A stretch of 64,000 bases of DNA from Plecoglossus altivelis (GCA_036571765.1 BROE01000019.1:12029419-12093418); one strand, 5' to 3'; positions 47,998 to 59,519 are shown, counted from the first letter of the stretch. The notes: a model not told the origin generated them from the sequence alone. Made by a program: numbers and translations.

Positions 47998-48779
47998 NNN
48001 NNNNNNNNNNNNNNNNNNNNNNNNNNNNNNNNNNNNNNNNNNNNNNNNNNNNNNNNNNNNNNNNNNNNNNNNNNNNNNNNNNNNNNNNNNNNNNNNNNNN
48101 NNNNNNNNNNNNNNNNNNNNNNNNNNNNNNNNNNNNNNNNNNNNNNNNNNNNNNNNNNNNNNNNNNNNNNNNNNNNNNNNNNNNNNNNNNNNNNNNNNNN
48201 NNNNNNNNNNNNNNNNNNNNNNNNNNNNNNNNNNNNNNNNNNNNNNNNNNNNNNNNNNNNNNNNNNNNNNNNNNNNNNNNNNNNNNNNNNNNNNNNNNNN
48301 NNNNNNNNNNNNNNNNNNNNNNNNNNNNNNNNNNNNNNNNNNNNNNNNNNNNNNNNNNNNNNNNNNNNNNNNNNNNNNNNNNNNNNNNNNNNNNNNNNNN
48401 NNNNNNNNNNNNNNNNNNNNNNNNNNNNNNNNNNNNNNNNNNNNNNNNNNNNNNNNNNNNNNNNNNNNNNNNNNNNNNNNNNNNNNNNNNNNNNNNNNNN
48501 NNNNNNNNNNNNNNNNNNNNNNNNNNNNNNNNNNNNNNNNNNNNNNNNNNNNNNNNNNNNNNNNNNNNNNNNNNNNNNNNNNNNNNNNNNNNNNNNNNNN
48601 NNNNNNNNNNNNNNNNNNNNNNNNNNNNNNNNNNNNNNNNNNNNNNNNNNNNNNNNNNNNNNNNNNNNNNNNNNNNNNNNNNNNNNNNNNNNNNNNNNNN
48701 NNNNNNNNNNNNNNNNNNNNNNNNNNNNNNNNNNNNNNNNNNNNNNNNNNNNNNNNNNNNNNNNNNNNNNNNNNNNNNN
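47998..48779. other. Assembly gap (782 N)
   Basis: Unknown bases between a GGA-rich tract and a CTACTGCTGGTGTC array. Translations bridging it are meaningless. Confidence 0.99.
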
Positions 48780-48990
48780 TCCTATATCTCTACTGCTGGT
48801 GTCTCCTGTGTTCCTACTACTGGTGTCTCCTATATCTCTACTGCTGGTGTCCATTATCTCTACTGCTGGTGTCTACTGTGTTCCTACTGCTGGTGTCTCC
48901 TATATCTCTACTGCTGGTGTGTCCTATATCTCTACTGCTGATGTCTACTGTATCTCTACTGCTGGTGTCTACTGTGTTTCTATTGCTTCC
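48780..48990. repeat. Minisatellite of TCTACTGCTGGTGTC units
   Basis: About nine units of roughly 22-24 bases, alternating CTATATCTCTACTGCTGGTG and CTGTGTTCCTACTGCTGGTG. The left end lies in the gap. Confidence 0.95.
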
Positions 48991-49566
48991 ACATGCACTC
49001 TGAGACTCAACCCAAGTCAGTGGGTACAGTTACGGGATACAGTTACAGGATATAGAATGAAATAGTGCTTCTCTAATGAAAGGTAATAGGTTGTTCAAAA
49101 GTATCCTTACACAAGACAGAGGCTTATAAAAAGGCAGTAAAACGTGTGGTGTGTAGTGGACATGACGCAACATAAACAACAACATACGTTAAATGTCAGA
49201 TGCACGGAATGCAGATTAGCTGAATCACAAAGAGTTCATTCACACTGCAGGCTGGAGAGGCTCCAGTCACAACATTGATGGCCAAGCATATGGGAGCTAC
49301 CTGTCATAAACGCTGTTTCCTTTTACAACTTCTAAATCATGCGTTAGAGTTATGGTAACCCTTCTTGCAAACTTGTTCTCCACACTTGACTAGGAGAATT
49401 AACTCATCGATGCCAAGTCTATGTTGGCAAGGAAATGTGTGTAGGGTTGGCAGGGCGGAGGTTTTCATGAGTTGACCTCCCAAGGCACATGCAGCTCTTG
49501 ATATGTAGTTTGAACTCTGGCGTTGAGAGGATCAGGCCCAAGCCACTGATCCTGTCCTGTTCTCAT
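48991..49566. other. Unique non-coding DNA
   Basis: No exon recognised. Confidence 0.45.
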
Positions 49567-50381
49567 GCAGGACTGTACCCCTCGTCTAGATGACAGGAGC
49601 CAGGACTGTACCCCCTCCTCCTGCTGACAGGAGCCAGGACTGTACCCCCTCCTCCAGCTGACAGGAGCCAGGTCTGTACCCCTCCTCCTGCTGACAGGAG
49701 CCAGGACTGGATCCCCTCCTCCAGCTGACAGGAGCCAGGTCTGTACCCCCTCCTCCAGCTGACAGGAGCCAGGTCTGTACCCCCTCCTCCAGCTGACAGG
49801 AGCCAGGACTGTACCCCCTCCTCCAGCTGACAGGAGCCAGGTCTGTATCCCCTCCTCCAGCTGACAGGAGCCAGGACCGTACCCCCTCCTCCTGCTGACA
49901 GGAGCCAGGTCCGTACCCCCTCCTCCAGCTGACAGGAGCCAGAACTGTACCCCTCCTCCAGCTGACAGGAGCCAGGTCCGTACCCCCTCCTCCTGCTGAC
50001 AGGAGCCAGAACTGTACCCCTCCTCCTGCTGACAGGAGCCAGGACTGTACCCCCTCCTCCAGATGACAGGAGCCAGGACTGTACCCCTCCTCCAGATGAC
50101 AGGAGCCAGGTCTGTACACCTCCTCCAGCTGATAGGAGCCAGGACTGTACCCCTCGTCTAGATGACAGGAGCCAGGACTGTACCCCCTCCTCCTGCTGAC
50201 AGGAGCCAGGACTGTACCCCCTCCTCCAGCTGACAGGAGCCAGGTCTGTACCCCTCCTCCAGCTGACAGGAGCCAGGACTGTACCCCCTCCTCCAGCGGA
50301 CAGGAGCCAGGTCTGTACCCCTCCTCCAGCGGACAGGAGCCAGGTCTGTACCCCTCCTCCAGCTGACAGGAGCCAGCTCTG
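49567..50381. repeat. 34-bp minisatellite
   Basis: About 24 units with GACAGGAGCCAGGACTGTAC and CCCCTCCTCCAGCT. Some are one C shorter. A block starting CCTCGTCTAGATGACAGGAG occurs at about 49580 and again at about 50151, indicating higher-order duplication. Confidence 0.97.
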
Positions 50382-50782
50382 TAAGGAAGGGGTTAGGGGG
50401 TTGTTGTAAGAGGGCTAAAGATTTAGAGAGTTAGTATTTGAGTTAAGGGTTAAAAAGTTAGGGGGTTAGAGATTGGGGCGGAATGGATGTAGACACTGTT
50501 TACTAGTATGTAATCTTAAATCAATGTAATATTCATATTAGTACTGCGTTTTGGGAGCTACAAACATATCATTGATGTGTATGTATGTATTTCCACTTGA
50601 TGTGAAGGAGGGCAGGCCTCAGTAGAAATTAATGAACTGAGAATGACCTTGATGAATGATTCAAAGCAGGGAGCAGCAGGACTCTCCTCCTCTCTCTGTC
50701 ATTCATCACTCGGCCCTTTTGATCTCTGAGGCGGATCGCGTGTGCCTCCCCAATCAGGCCTGGGCCTCACTGTGACTCTACT
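50382..50782. other. Unique non-coding DNA
   Basis: Nothing recognised. Confidence 0.45.
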
Positions 50783-51600
50783 GCTACACACACACACGCG
50801 CACGCACGCAGACACACACACACAGAGTGACCAAACACACACAGTATACACAATGACACATACAGTGCGTTCACACAGTAACTACACACACTGACACACA
50901 CAGTAGCCCCCCCCCGCACACACACACACAGTAACAACACACACTGACACACAGTGACCAAACACACAGTATACGCAATGACACATACCGTGCACTCACG
51001 CAGTAACTACACACACAGCAACCACACACACACACACACACAGTACACACAAATTACACACACACACACACACACACACAGTAACCCTAACCCCACTCAG
51101 GCCTGGGGCCTCATGGTGACTTTGCTGCACAGACACACACAGTAACCACACACACACACATTAACCACACACACACACAGTAACCATACACACTGACACA
51201 CACACACACACACACGCACACACAGTAACCACACACACTGACCACACACCAACAGTAACCACACACACAGTAACAATACACCCTCTGAAACACACAGTAA
51301 CCACACACACACACACACAGTAACCATACACACTCTGATACACACTCACACACAGTAACCATACACACACACACACACTGACACAGACTGTAACCACACA
51401 CGCGCAGTAACCACACACACACACTGACACACAACGTAACCACACACACACACACACACACTGGCACACACAGTAACCCCCCCCATACACACACATTACA
51501 CACAGCAACGTCACACACACAGTAACCGTACACTCACAGACACACATTGCACACACGCATACAGTAACTATATACACACATGCACACAAAGTACACGCAC
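50783..51600. repeat. Complex CA-rich tract with AGTAACCACACAC units
   Basis: Long mixture of (CA)n, CAGTAACCACACACAC and ACTGACACACA units. It has one GTAACCCTAACCCC motif near 51080. Confidence 0.95.
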
Positions 51601-52011
51601 ACTAAACCTTTCAGATTCTGAATGAAAAAATGAGTGCAGATACAAAACATACAGTTCCTGGCTTATTTTTTCCAGACAGATCACTCAAATAAAATATGTA
51701 TAAATTTGCATCTGTGCATAGTGAGCAACTCGTCAAATTTTTGAACAGCCTGTGATTTGAAACTGGTCAATAACTGTTCCAGCACTTCATATAGTTTAGC
51801 AATTGGCCACAAAACATCTAAGAAGACAACACACCAAACCCAAACTTCCCTGGCTATAAAAGCTTCCAAGGTCAACATGTAGCCCTCAAAGCTGTCTTGT
51901 GGAAGGAAATCAGCCTTTTCATCTCATCTCCCTGGCTGTATCTCCTTCACACTTCATAGCCTTGGCTTCAGTGTGACTGTACAAACTAGAAATAAGTGTG
52001 AGGAACTGCCT
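51601..52011. other. Unique non-coding DNA with one short open frame
   Basis: A minus-strand frame from 51878 to 51681 has protein-like composition (VFLDVLWPIAKLYEVLEQLL). It could be a remnant of a transposase or another decayed gene. I cannot assign a family. Confidence 0.2.
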
Positions 52012-52054
52012 GGGGGCTGCAGGCCTGGGGGCTGCAGGCCTGGGGGCTGCAGGC
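52012..52054. repeat. 15-bp repeat, three copies
   Basis: Three copies of GCCTGGGGGCTGCAG. Confidence 0.96.
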
Positions 52055-52186
52055 CTTTATGTGGTCTGTGTGCTGTGGTCATATATGAGCTGTAAGTGCC
52101 CATGTTGCAGTCACCATCTGATTCTTCCTCATGTGTTCGTTTGGTCTGCTCAGCTGTTAATACAGATGGATGCACTGATCTAATCG

Positions 52187-52206
52187 CACGCACGCACGCA
52201 CGCACA
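52187..52206. repeat. (GCAC)n microsatellite
   Basis: Five copies of the tetranucleotide. Confidence 0.95.
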
Positions 52207-52339
52207 CAGAGATGAAGACTGAGAAAAGTAGCAAGGCTGAAACATGCGGTGTCTGTTAGTGATGAATCCAGCTTTAATCAGATGCAGAGACCAGTGCTTG
52301 ACCCGGAGGGGGAAGAAGCCATGCAGAGAAAGGACATGA

Positions 52340-52860
52340 GAGGAGGAAAAGAGACAGGACGGGACAGAGGAGGAGGAGAGGACAGAAGACAGAGGGGAGG
52401 ACAGAGAGGACACAACAGAAGGGAGAGGGGAGGACAGAGAGGACAACAGAAGGGAGAGGGGAGGACAGAGAGGACAACAGAAGGGAGAGGGGAGGACAGA
52501 GGGGAGAGGACAGAAGGGAGAGGGGAGGACAGAGAGGACACAACAGAAGGGAGAGGGGAGGACAGAGGGGAGAGGACAGAAGGGAGAGGGGAGGACAGAG
52601 AAGACACAACAGAAGGGAGAGGGGAGGACAGAGAGGACACAACAGAAGACAGAGGGGAGGACAGAGAGGACACAACAGAAGGGAGAGGGGAGGAAAGAGA
52701 GGAGAGGAGAGGGGAGAGGACACGATAGAAGGGACAGGGGAGGACAGAGGGGAGAGGACAGAGAGGAGAGGACAGAAGGGAGAGGAGAAGACAGGACAGA
52801 AGAGGTGAGGACAGAAGACAGAGGGGAGGACAGATGACAGAGAGGAGGGGACAGAGAGGA
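52340..52860. repeat. 33-bp purine-rich minisatellite
   Basis: Units of GAAGGGAGAGGGGAGGACAG plus AGAGGACACAACA, with a shorter AGGGGAGAGGACA form. Nearly all purine on the plus strand. Minus frames of hundreds of codons (Ser, Pro, Leu only) are not genes. Confidence 0.96.
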
Positions 52861-52875
52861 GCAAGAAAGGAGGAA

Positions 52876-53430
52876 AAGAAGAGGGAACGAGTCAGGGGAA
52901 CGAGAGGGAAGGGAGGAGGACAGGGATGAAGGGGAACAGGAGAAGAGGAGGAGGGGAGGAGGACAGGGATGAAGGGGAACAGGAGAAGAGGAGGAGGGGA
53001 GGAGAACAGGGATGAAGGGGAACAGGAGAAGAGGAGGAGGGGAGAAGGAGAAGGAGGAAGGGGAACAGGAGGAGGGGAGGAGGACAGGGAGGAAGGGGAA
53101 CAGGAGAAGAGGAGGAGGGGAGAAGGACAGGGATGAAGGGGAACAGGAGAAGAGGAGGAGGGGAGAAGGACAGGGATGAAGGGGAACAGGAGAAGAGGAG
53201 GAGGGGAGAAGGACAGGGATGAAGGGGAACAGGAGAAGAGGAGGAGGGGAGGAGGACAGGGAGGAAGGGGAATAGGAGAAGAGGAGGAGGGGAGGAGGAC
53301 AGGGAGGAAGGGGAACAGGAGAAGAGGAGGAGGGGAGAAGGAGAGGGATGAAGGGGAACAGGAGAAGAGGAGGAGGGGAGAAGGAGAGGGAGGAAGGGGA
53401 ACAGGAGAGGAGAGGGGGAGGAAGAGGGGA
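52876..53430. repeat. 43-bp purine-rich minisatellite
   Basis: About 12 units with GGGGAACAGGAGAAGAGGAG, GAGGGGAGAAGGACAGG and GATGAA or GAGGAA. With the preceding array it forms about 1.1 kb of almost continuous purine strand. Confidence 0.97.
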
Positions 53431-53454
53431 GCAGGATGAATGAAAGTCTTTAGG

Positions 53455-53600
53455 AGTGTCCTCGGACGCGTTTAGAGGGAAATACAGTGATAACACGTTC
53501 CATTCAACACCGCTTGCCGCTGATTCTCCTGATTGCAGAGTGGCGCCCTGCTGGCGAGCATTTGCAGCACTCGGCACAGTTATACATGTTAATGCTCCAT
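53455..53600. promoter_or_regulatory. Candidate conserved non-coding element
   Basis: Complex CpG-containing segment with CGCTTGCCGCTGATTCTCC and GTGGCGCCCTGCTGGCGAGC, directly after 1.1 kb of purine repeat. The latter resembles a CTCF-type site but is two bases short of the usual spacing. Confidence 0.25.
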
Positions 53601-54113
53601 AAACAACCAGGAACACACACAGAGCAGGAGGGAGAGAGATAAAAGGGGAAGATGGAGAGAGAAAACGATATGGATATATTTAAACAGTGGAGAGAGAGAG
53701 AGAGACAGGAAGAGAGAGCGAGCAGGATAGAAAGACTGACTGAGATAACAAGAGAAAACAGAATGAGAGAACCAGTAGAAAACAGAAGAGAAACACTTGA
53801 GAGTGGTAGTCTACTCCCCAGCCTCACATCAGTCAAACAAGGATGATCCCCAGAGTGAATCACAATGAACCTGTCAAAAATGTTTTATATTTTCCCTATT
53901 CATCCAAAAGGTACTCAAAACAGCAGTGATAGAGAAACACTGTTCCAGGATCGGCTGAGGTCCTCATTCAGTCCCACAGTGCCACTACTGGTGGGTGGCA
54001 GTACTACAAGGGTGAGACAGTAACAATTCAGCCGCTCTCTTTCGTACAAAAAGCTGGACAGCGTGACATCAGAAACAGGATTCCCCTACAAACAGCTCAG
54101 AATTCTTTGTTGA
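53601..54113. other. Non-coding DNA with a GA-rich patch
   Basis: GAGAGAGAGAGACAGGAAGA-type repeats at about 53630-53790. No exon recognised. Confidence 0.45.
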
Positions 54114-54200
54114 TGTCCCTAACCCTAACTGTCCATCTTTGTCCCTAACCCTAACTGTCCATCTTTGTCCCTAACCCTAACTGTCCATCTTTGTCCCTAA
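54114..54200. repeat. 26-bp repeat with telomere-like core
   Basis: Just over three copies of GTCCCTAACCCTAACTGTCC plus ATCTTT. Confidence 0.96.
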
Positions 54201-54970
54201 CTCCTACACTAATTAAAGCCCACTGACAAAACGGCCACAGAATATTTATATTGTTTTAATGAATCAATCGGAGAGAAAGACAAGTTGTCCTTGTAAACAA
54301 GTCACAGAAGTGCAGTTGGTTCAGTTCCATGCGTTCCCATCAGCACATAGTAAATAAACGGTCTCTGGTGTAGACTCACATGTGTGCATTCCTCCCTGCC
54401 TCCCTTGCCCCCTGCTAAGCCAGCCCAAACACATCAGCAGCCACAACACATCCCCCAGCCCTTCTACTTCTCCCTCTCTGGTTCAACATGATGGCCCCAC
54501 AGACACGCCCCCACCCTTGTCTACCAATGGAGGTCATGTTCAGAGCTCTGATAGTTCATCAGGGACTTCCTGTGACTAACAGGAAGCAGAACCGCCCAAT
54601 TGTGGTTGGTGATGCTGTGTGTGTGTGACAGGGTTTGGAGGGTGGTGTGTGCATGTGTGTGTTGGTGCATGTGTGTGAGTGTGCACATGGTTGTGCATGT
54701 GCGTGCATGTGTTTGTGTATGACAGTAATTGGGGGGGTTGTGTGTGGATATGCATGTGTGTGTTTGTGACATAGTTGGGGGGAGGGGGGTGCATGTGTGC
54801 ACGTGTCTGTGTTTTTGACAGTGTTGGGGGGAGGGGGTGCATGTTTGGCCACTGCCAGCTGACTGCTCTCGTCAGTGAACTTGTGTCTGATGGCTCATCC
54901 AGTCCAAGTGCTAAGTTGTCTGCCAGTCAGCCTGGAAGGGGTCATATGGGGGGTATATGGGGGAATACAG
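54201..54970. other. Non-coding DNA with a GT-rich patch
   Basis: Irregular GT-rich sequence at about 54605-54840 with runs of G. Otherwise nothing recognised. Confidence 0.45.
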
Positions 54971-55087
54971 GAAGTGCCCAGACACTGCAGGAGTGTCACA
55001 CTGCAGGAGTGTCACACTGCAGGAGTGTCACACTGCAGGAGTGTCACACTGCAGGAGTGTCACACTGCAGGAGTGTCTGGGCACTTC
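54971..55087. repeat. 16-bp minisatellite enclosed by a perfect 16-bp inverted repeat
   Basis: Six copies of ACTGCAGGAGTGTCAC lie between GAAGTGCCCAGACACT (54971-54986) and its exact complement AGTGTCTGGGCACTTC (55072-55087). Each unit is itself a small hairpin, ACACT against AGTGT with a GCAGG loop. Confidence 0.97.
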
Positions 55088-55516
55088 TGTCTCCTCTCTC
55101 ACTCGCTTCACTCACTTGTGTTCCTATCATCTCTAACAGTGGAAACTTGTTTTCTCTCAACTGGCTCCCCTGTCTCCTTTTGTATCAAACGTCTTCTGTG
55201 AGAAAGTGAGAAGCAGTTCAAACAGCAAAACACTTGATCCACAGGTTTCAAGTCACAGTGAAAAGTCTGGTGTGTTTGATATCAGGACAGATCTGTCTTC
55301 CCTGTAGTGTGCCTGGACCAAGTAGGAAGGCTGGGACACAATATCTATTTAGTTGATTCAGTGAAAATGAAAGTATCATTAATGAAAGTTTTTTTTAAAT
55401 CTTAACATCCCATTTAGCCTAGCCTCCAGACTGGTCCTGTATGCCCCTAACCCTCACTTTGTCAGCTGTCAGAATGAATGCTGAACATCCCCCATATGAT
55501 CACCCTTGTGTCTGAA
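55088..55516. other. Unique non-coding DNA
   Basis: Nothing recognised. Confidence 0.45.
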
Positions 55517-55925
55517 TACTCATCTACTGTAACCCTCATCTACTGTAACCCTCATCTACTGTAATATTCATCTACTGTAACCCTTTTATACTGTAACCCT
55601 CATCTACTGTAACCCTCATCTACTGTAACCCTCATCTACTGTAATATTCATCTACTGTAACCCTCATCTACTGTAACACCCTCATCTACTGTAACACCCT
55701 CATCTACTGTAACACCCTCATCTACTGTAACCATCATCTACTGTAACATTCATCTACTGTAACCCTCATCTACTGTAACCCTCATCTACTGTAACACCCT
55801 CATCTACTGTAACCCTTTTATACTGTAACCCTCATCTACTGTAATACTAATCTACTGTTACAATCATCTACTGTAACCCTTTTATACAGTAATCATCATC
55901 TACTGTAACCCTCACCTACTGTAAC
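55517..55925. repeat. 16-bp minisatellite
   Basis: About 25 copies of CATCTACTGTAACCCT with variants such as ATATT, ACACC and TTTTATACTG. Confidence 0.96.
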
Positions 55926-55984
55926 CATTGACAACCTCCTGTACGATCTAGAAGAATCTCAATACTACTCCACTCTACTACTGT

Positions 55985-56150
55985 GTAAAGAGGGAAACAG
56001 AGAAACAGAGAGATGAAGAGAGAGACAGAGAGTCAGAGAGAAAGAGAGATGAAGAGAGACAGAGAGTCAGAGAGACAGAGAGATGGAGAGAGAACCCCCC
56101 CAGGCTCCCCCACCCCCCTAGGCTCCCCCACCCCCCTAGGCTCCCCCACC
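55985..56150. repeat. GA-rich patch followed by an 18-bp C-rich repeat
   Basis: GAGAGACAGAGAGTCAGAGA units to about 56095, then three copies of CCCCCCTAGGCTCCCCCA. Confidence 0.93.
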
Positions 56151-56445
56151 CCAGACCCTTCTTAGCCCCCTCTTGGCCCCCCAGGCCCCCCTTGACACGC
56201 CCAGGCCTTGTGTGTATGTCCTTCAAACCCAGACACCCAAACACTCGTCAACAGGATATGAGCCTCCATGCCCACCCTCCAGATACCCACCACAAGAATA
56301 GCAGCATAATGAAGTGTTAGCTTGTCAATTAAGATAAACAAGAACAGCTGGGAGAAAGTGTGATATCATCATAGGACACCCTCACCTATCTGTCCTGGTC
56401 CCTGCACAGAAGAGGACACTGTCAAACTGCTACTAAGATTTGTAA
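56151..56445. other. Unique non-coding DNA
   Basis: Nothing recognised. Confidence 0.4.
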
Positions 56446-56625
56446 TTCTGCAGTAAAGATATTCTGCAGTAAAGATATTCTGCAGTAAAGATATTCTGCA
56501 GTAAAGATATTTTGCAGTAAAGATATTCTGCAGTAAAGATATTCTGCAGTAAAGATATTCTGCAGTAAAGACATTCTGCTGTAATGTTATTCTGCAGTAG
56601 GGATATTCTGCTGTAAGGTTTTTCT
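56446..56625. repeat. 16-bp minisatellite
   Basis: About 11 copies of ATTCTGCAGTAAAGAT, diverging at the right end. Confidence 0.96.
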
Positions 56626-56886
56626 GCATTTCAAAGAGTTAGGGTCAGACTGCTATGTAGGAAAGCCTGGGCTAAAACAACAGTCCGAAGTGAGCTACCA
56701 TGGTGACATCTGTATCCAATTACTGGCTACATCCTCTGCAGGGCTCCTTGGAAACTGAGGTGAAAGTGTCTGAAGCAGAGCGAAAGAAAGTCGGAGGGGA
56801 GCGAGAGAGGGCTGAGGTGTTCCAGAGAAAGATGTCACAGACCACAAGTCTGGAGGGACGACAACACGACTCTTTTAAACTTGAAC

Positions 56887-56942
56887 TGTATGTATGTATG
56901 TATGTATGTATGTATGTATGTATGTATGTATGTATGTATGTG
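56887..56942. repeat. (GTAT)n tetranucleotide microsatellite
   Basis: About 13-14 uninterrupted GTAT repeats. Confidence 0.98.
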
Positions 56943-56984
56943 TGTCCACCTGTTCTGACAAGGAACACCTCACCTTTCTGTGGC

Positions 56985-58065
56985 GAAACACATCTCTCTC
57001 TCTCTCCTGCCCTGAGGACACACATCTCTCTCTCCTGTCCTGAGAACACACATCTCTCCTGTCCTGAGAACACACATCTCTCTCCTGTCCTGAGAACACA
57101 TCTCTCTCCTGTCCTGAGAACACATCTCTCTCTCCTGTCCTGAGAACACATATCTCTCTCCTGTCCTGAGAACACATCTCTCTCCTGTCCTGAGAACACA
57201 CATCTCTCTCCTGCCCTGAGGACACACATCTCTCTCCTGCCCTGAGGACACACATCTCTCTCTCCTGCCCTGAGAACACACATCTCTCTCCTGTCCTGAG
57301 AACACACATCTCTCCTGTCCTGAGAACACACATCTCTCCTGTCCTGAGAACACACATCTCTCCTGACCCGAGAACACACATCTCTCCTGACCCGAGAACA
57401 CATCTCTCTCCTGTCCTGAGAACACATCTCTCTCTCCTGTCCTGGGAACACACATCTCTCTCCTGTCCTGAGAACACACATCTCTCTCCTGTCCTGAGAA
57501 CACATCTCTCTCTCCTGTCCTGAGAACACATCTCTCTCTCCTGTCCTGAGAACACATCTCTCTCCTGTCCTGAGAACACATCTGTCTCCTGTCCTGAGAA
57601 CACACATCTCTCCTGTCCTGAGAACACATCTCTCCCCTGTCCTGAGAATACATCTCTCTCTCCTGTCCTGAGAACACACATCTCTCCTGTCCTGAGAACA
57701 CACATCTCTCCTGTCCTGAGAACACATCTCTCTCTCTCTCCTGCCCTGAGGACACACATCTCTCTCTCCTGTCCTGAGAACACACATCTCTCTCCTGTCC
57801 TGAGAACACATCTCTCTCTCCTGTCCTGGGAACACACATCTCTCTCCTGTCCTGAGAACACATCTCTCTCTCCTGTCCTGAGAACACATCTCTCCCCTGT
57901 CCTGAGAACACATCTCTCTCTCCTGTCCTGGGAACACACATCTCTCTCCTGTCCTGAGAACACATCTGTCTCCTGTCCTGAGAACACATCTGTCTCCTGT
58001 CCTGAGAACACATCTCTCTCTCCTGTCCTGAGAACACATCTGTCTCCTGTCCTGAGAACACGCAT
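56985..58065. repeat. 22-26-bp minisatellite, about 45 copies
   Basis: Units of CTCTCCTGTCCTGAGAACAC followed by ATCTCT or ACATCTCT. Variants include GCCCTGAGGACAC and GACCCGAGAACAC. One of the longest arrays here. Minus frames of up to 439 codons read Cys-Ser-Gln-Asp-Arg repeats and are not genes. Confidence 0.97.
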
Positions 58066-58295
58066 TTCTCTTCTGTTGTCTAGTAGAACAAAGGTAGGAA
58101 AAGTATGGAAAAAGGGGCGGGAGATCGATGGTGGGAGGTTGTCCTAGAAGAGGGGAGGGAGTGGATGTTGAGGTCAGCCATGGTCTGCCTGCATGCCCAG
58201 AGGACTGGTTGCGTCACAGAAAGCATTTCCTGTCTACCATGGGAGATACAAACAACCTCAAGTATGACAGCCTCCCTGCTGCTCCAACAGACTAT

Positions 58296-58450
58296 ACATA
58301 GAGTCCCACAGCACTACACACAGAGTCCCACAGCACGACACACAGAGTCCCACAGCACTACACACAGAGTCCCACAGCACTACTCACAGAGTCCTACAGC
58401 ACTATACAGACTCCCACAACGCTACACACCGAGTCCCACAGCACTACAGT
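58296..58450. repeat. 22-bp minisatellite
   Basis: About seven copies of AGAGTCCCACAGCACTACAC plus AC. Confidence 0.95.
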
Positions 58451-58617
58451 GTAGTGACACAGATCAATCTTGATTACATCTTTATCTCACATCACCCTGC
58501 TCTGTCACAACTCACTGGTCCTTGAGGGGTGAGGGAGAGAAATTGGGGATGGGGAGAGAGGAGTGGGAGAAAGGAGAGAGGGAGAAAGATGGAGAGGCTT
58601 AGGAACGTTGTGCTGAG

Positions 58618-59490
58618 AAAGGGAGGGGCTAGCAGGGTTAGGGTGTGGTGCTGAGGGAGGGAGGGGCTAGCAGGGTTAGGGTGTGGTGCTGAGGGAGGGG
58701 CTAGCAGGGTTAGGGTGTGGTGCTGAGGGAGGGGCTAGCAGGGTTAGGGTGTGGTGCTGAGGGAGGGAGGGCCTAAGTCAGGGTTAGGGTGTGTGGCTGA
58801 AGGGAGGGAGGGCTAGCAGGGTTTTTAGGGTGTGGTGCTGAGGGAGAGAAGGGCTAGCAGGGTTAGGGTGTGGTGCTGAGGGAGAGAGGGGCTAGCAGGG
58901 TTAGGGTGTGGTGCTGAGGGAGAGAGGGGCTAGCAGGGTTAGGGTGTGGTGCTGAGGGAGAGAAGGGCTAGCAGGGTTAGGGTGTGGTGCTGAGGGAGGG
59001 GCTAGCAGGGTTAGGGTGTGGTGCTGAGGGAGGGGCTAGCAGGGTTAGGGTGTGGTGCTGAGGGAGAGAGGGGCTAGCAGGGTTAGGGTGTGGTGCTGAG
59101 GGAGGGGCTAGCAGGGTTAGGGCGTGGTGCTGAGGGAGGGGCTAGCAGGGTTAGGGTGTGGTGCTGAGGGAGGGGCTAGCAGGGTTAGGGTTAGGGTTTG
59201 GTTAGGGTTAGGGTTAGCTAACCCTAACCCTGCTAGCCCCTCTCTCCCTCAGTACCACACCCTAACCCTGCTAGCAGGGTTAGGGTGTGGTGCTGAGGGA
59301 GAGAAGGGCTAGCAGGGTTAGGGTGTGGTGCTGAGGGAGAGAAGGGCTAGCAGGGTTAGGGTGTGGTGCTGAGGGAGAGAAGGGCTAGCAGGGTTAGGGT
59401 GTGGTGCTGAGGGAGGGGCTAGCAGGGTTAGGGTGTGGTGCTGAGGGAGGGGCTAGCAGGGTTAGGGCGTGGTGCTGAGGAAGGGGCTAG
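58618..59490. repeat. 34-38-bp minisatellite with TTAGGG cores and an inverted block
   Basis: About 24 units with GGGGCTAGCAGGGTTAGGGT and GTGGTGCTGAGGGAG. A pure GGGTTAGGGTTAGGG stretch lies at about 59182-59216. The block 59218-59272 is in the opposite orientation. Confidence 0.97.
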
Positions 59491-59519
59491 GGATAAGGTT
59501 TAAGGAGGTCCAGGCAAAT

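Noticed and set aside
47607..49065. Frames of more than 400 codons across the middle of the window
   Set aside because: Most of their length is the N gap and the ends are repeat translation.
52180..53616. A 478-codon Ser/Pro/Leu frame on the minus strand
   Set aside because: Translation of 1.1 kb of purine-rich minisatellite, with no independent evidence of coding.
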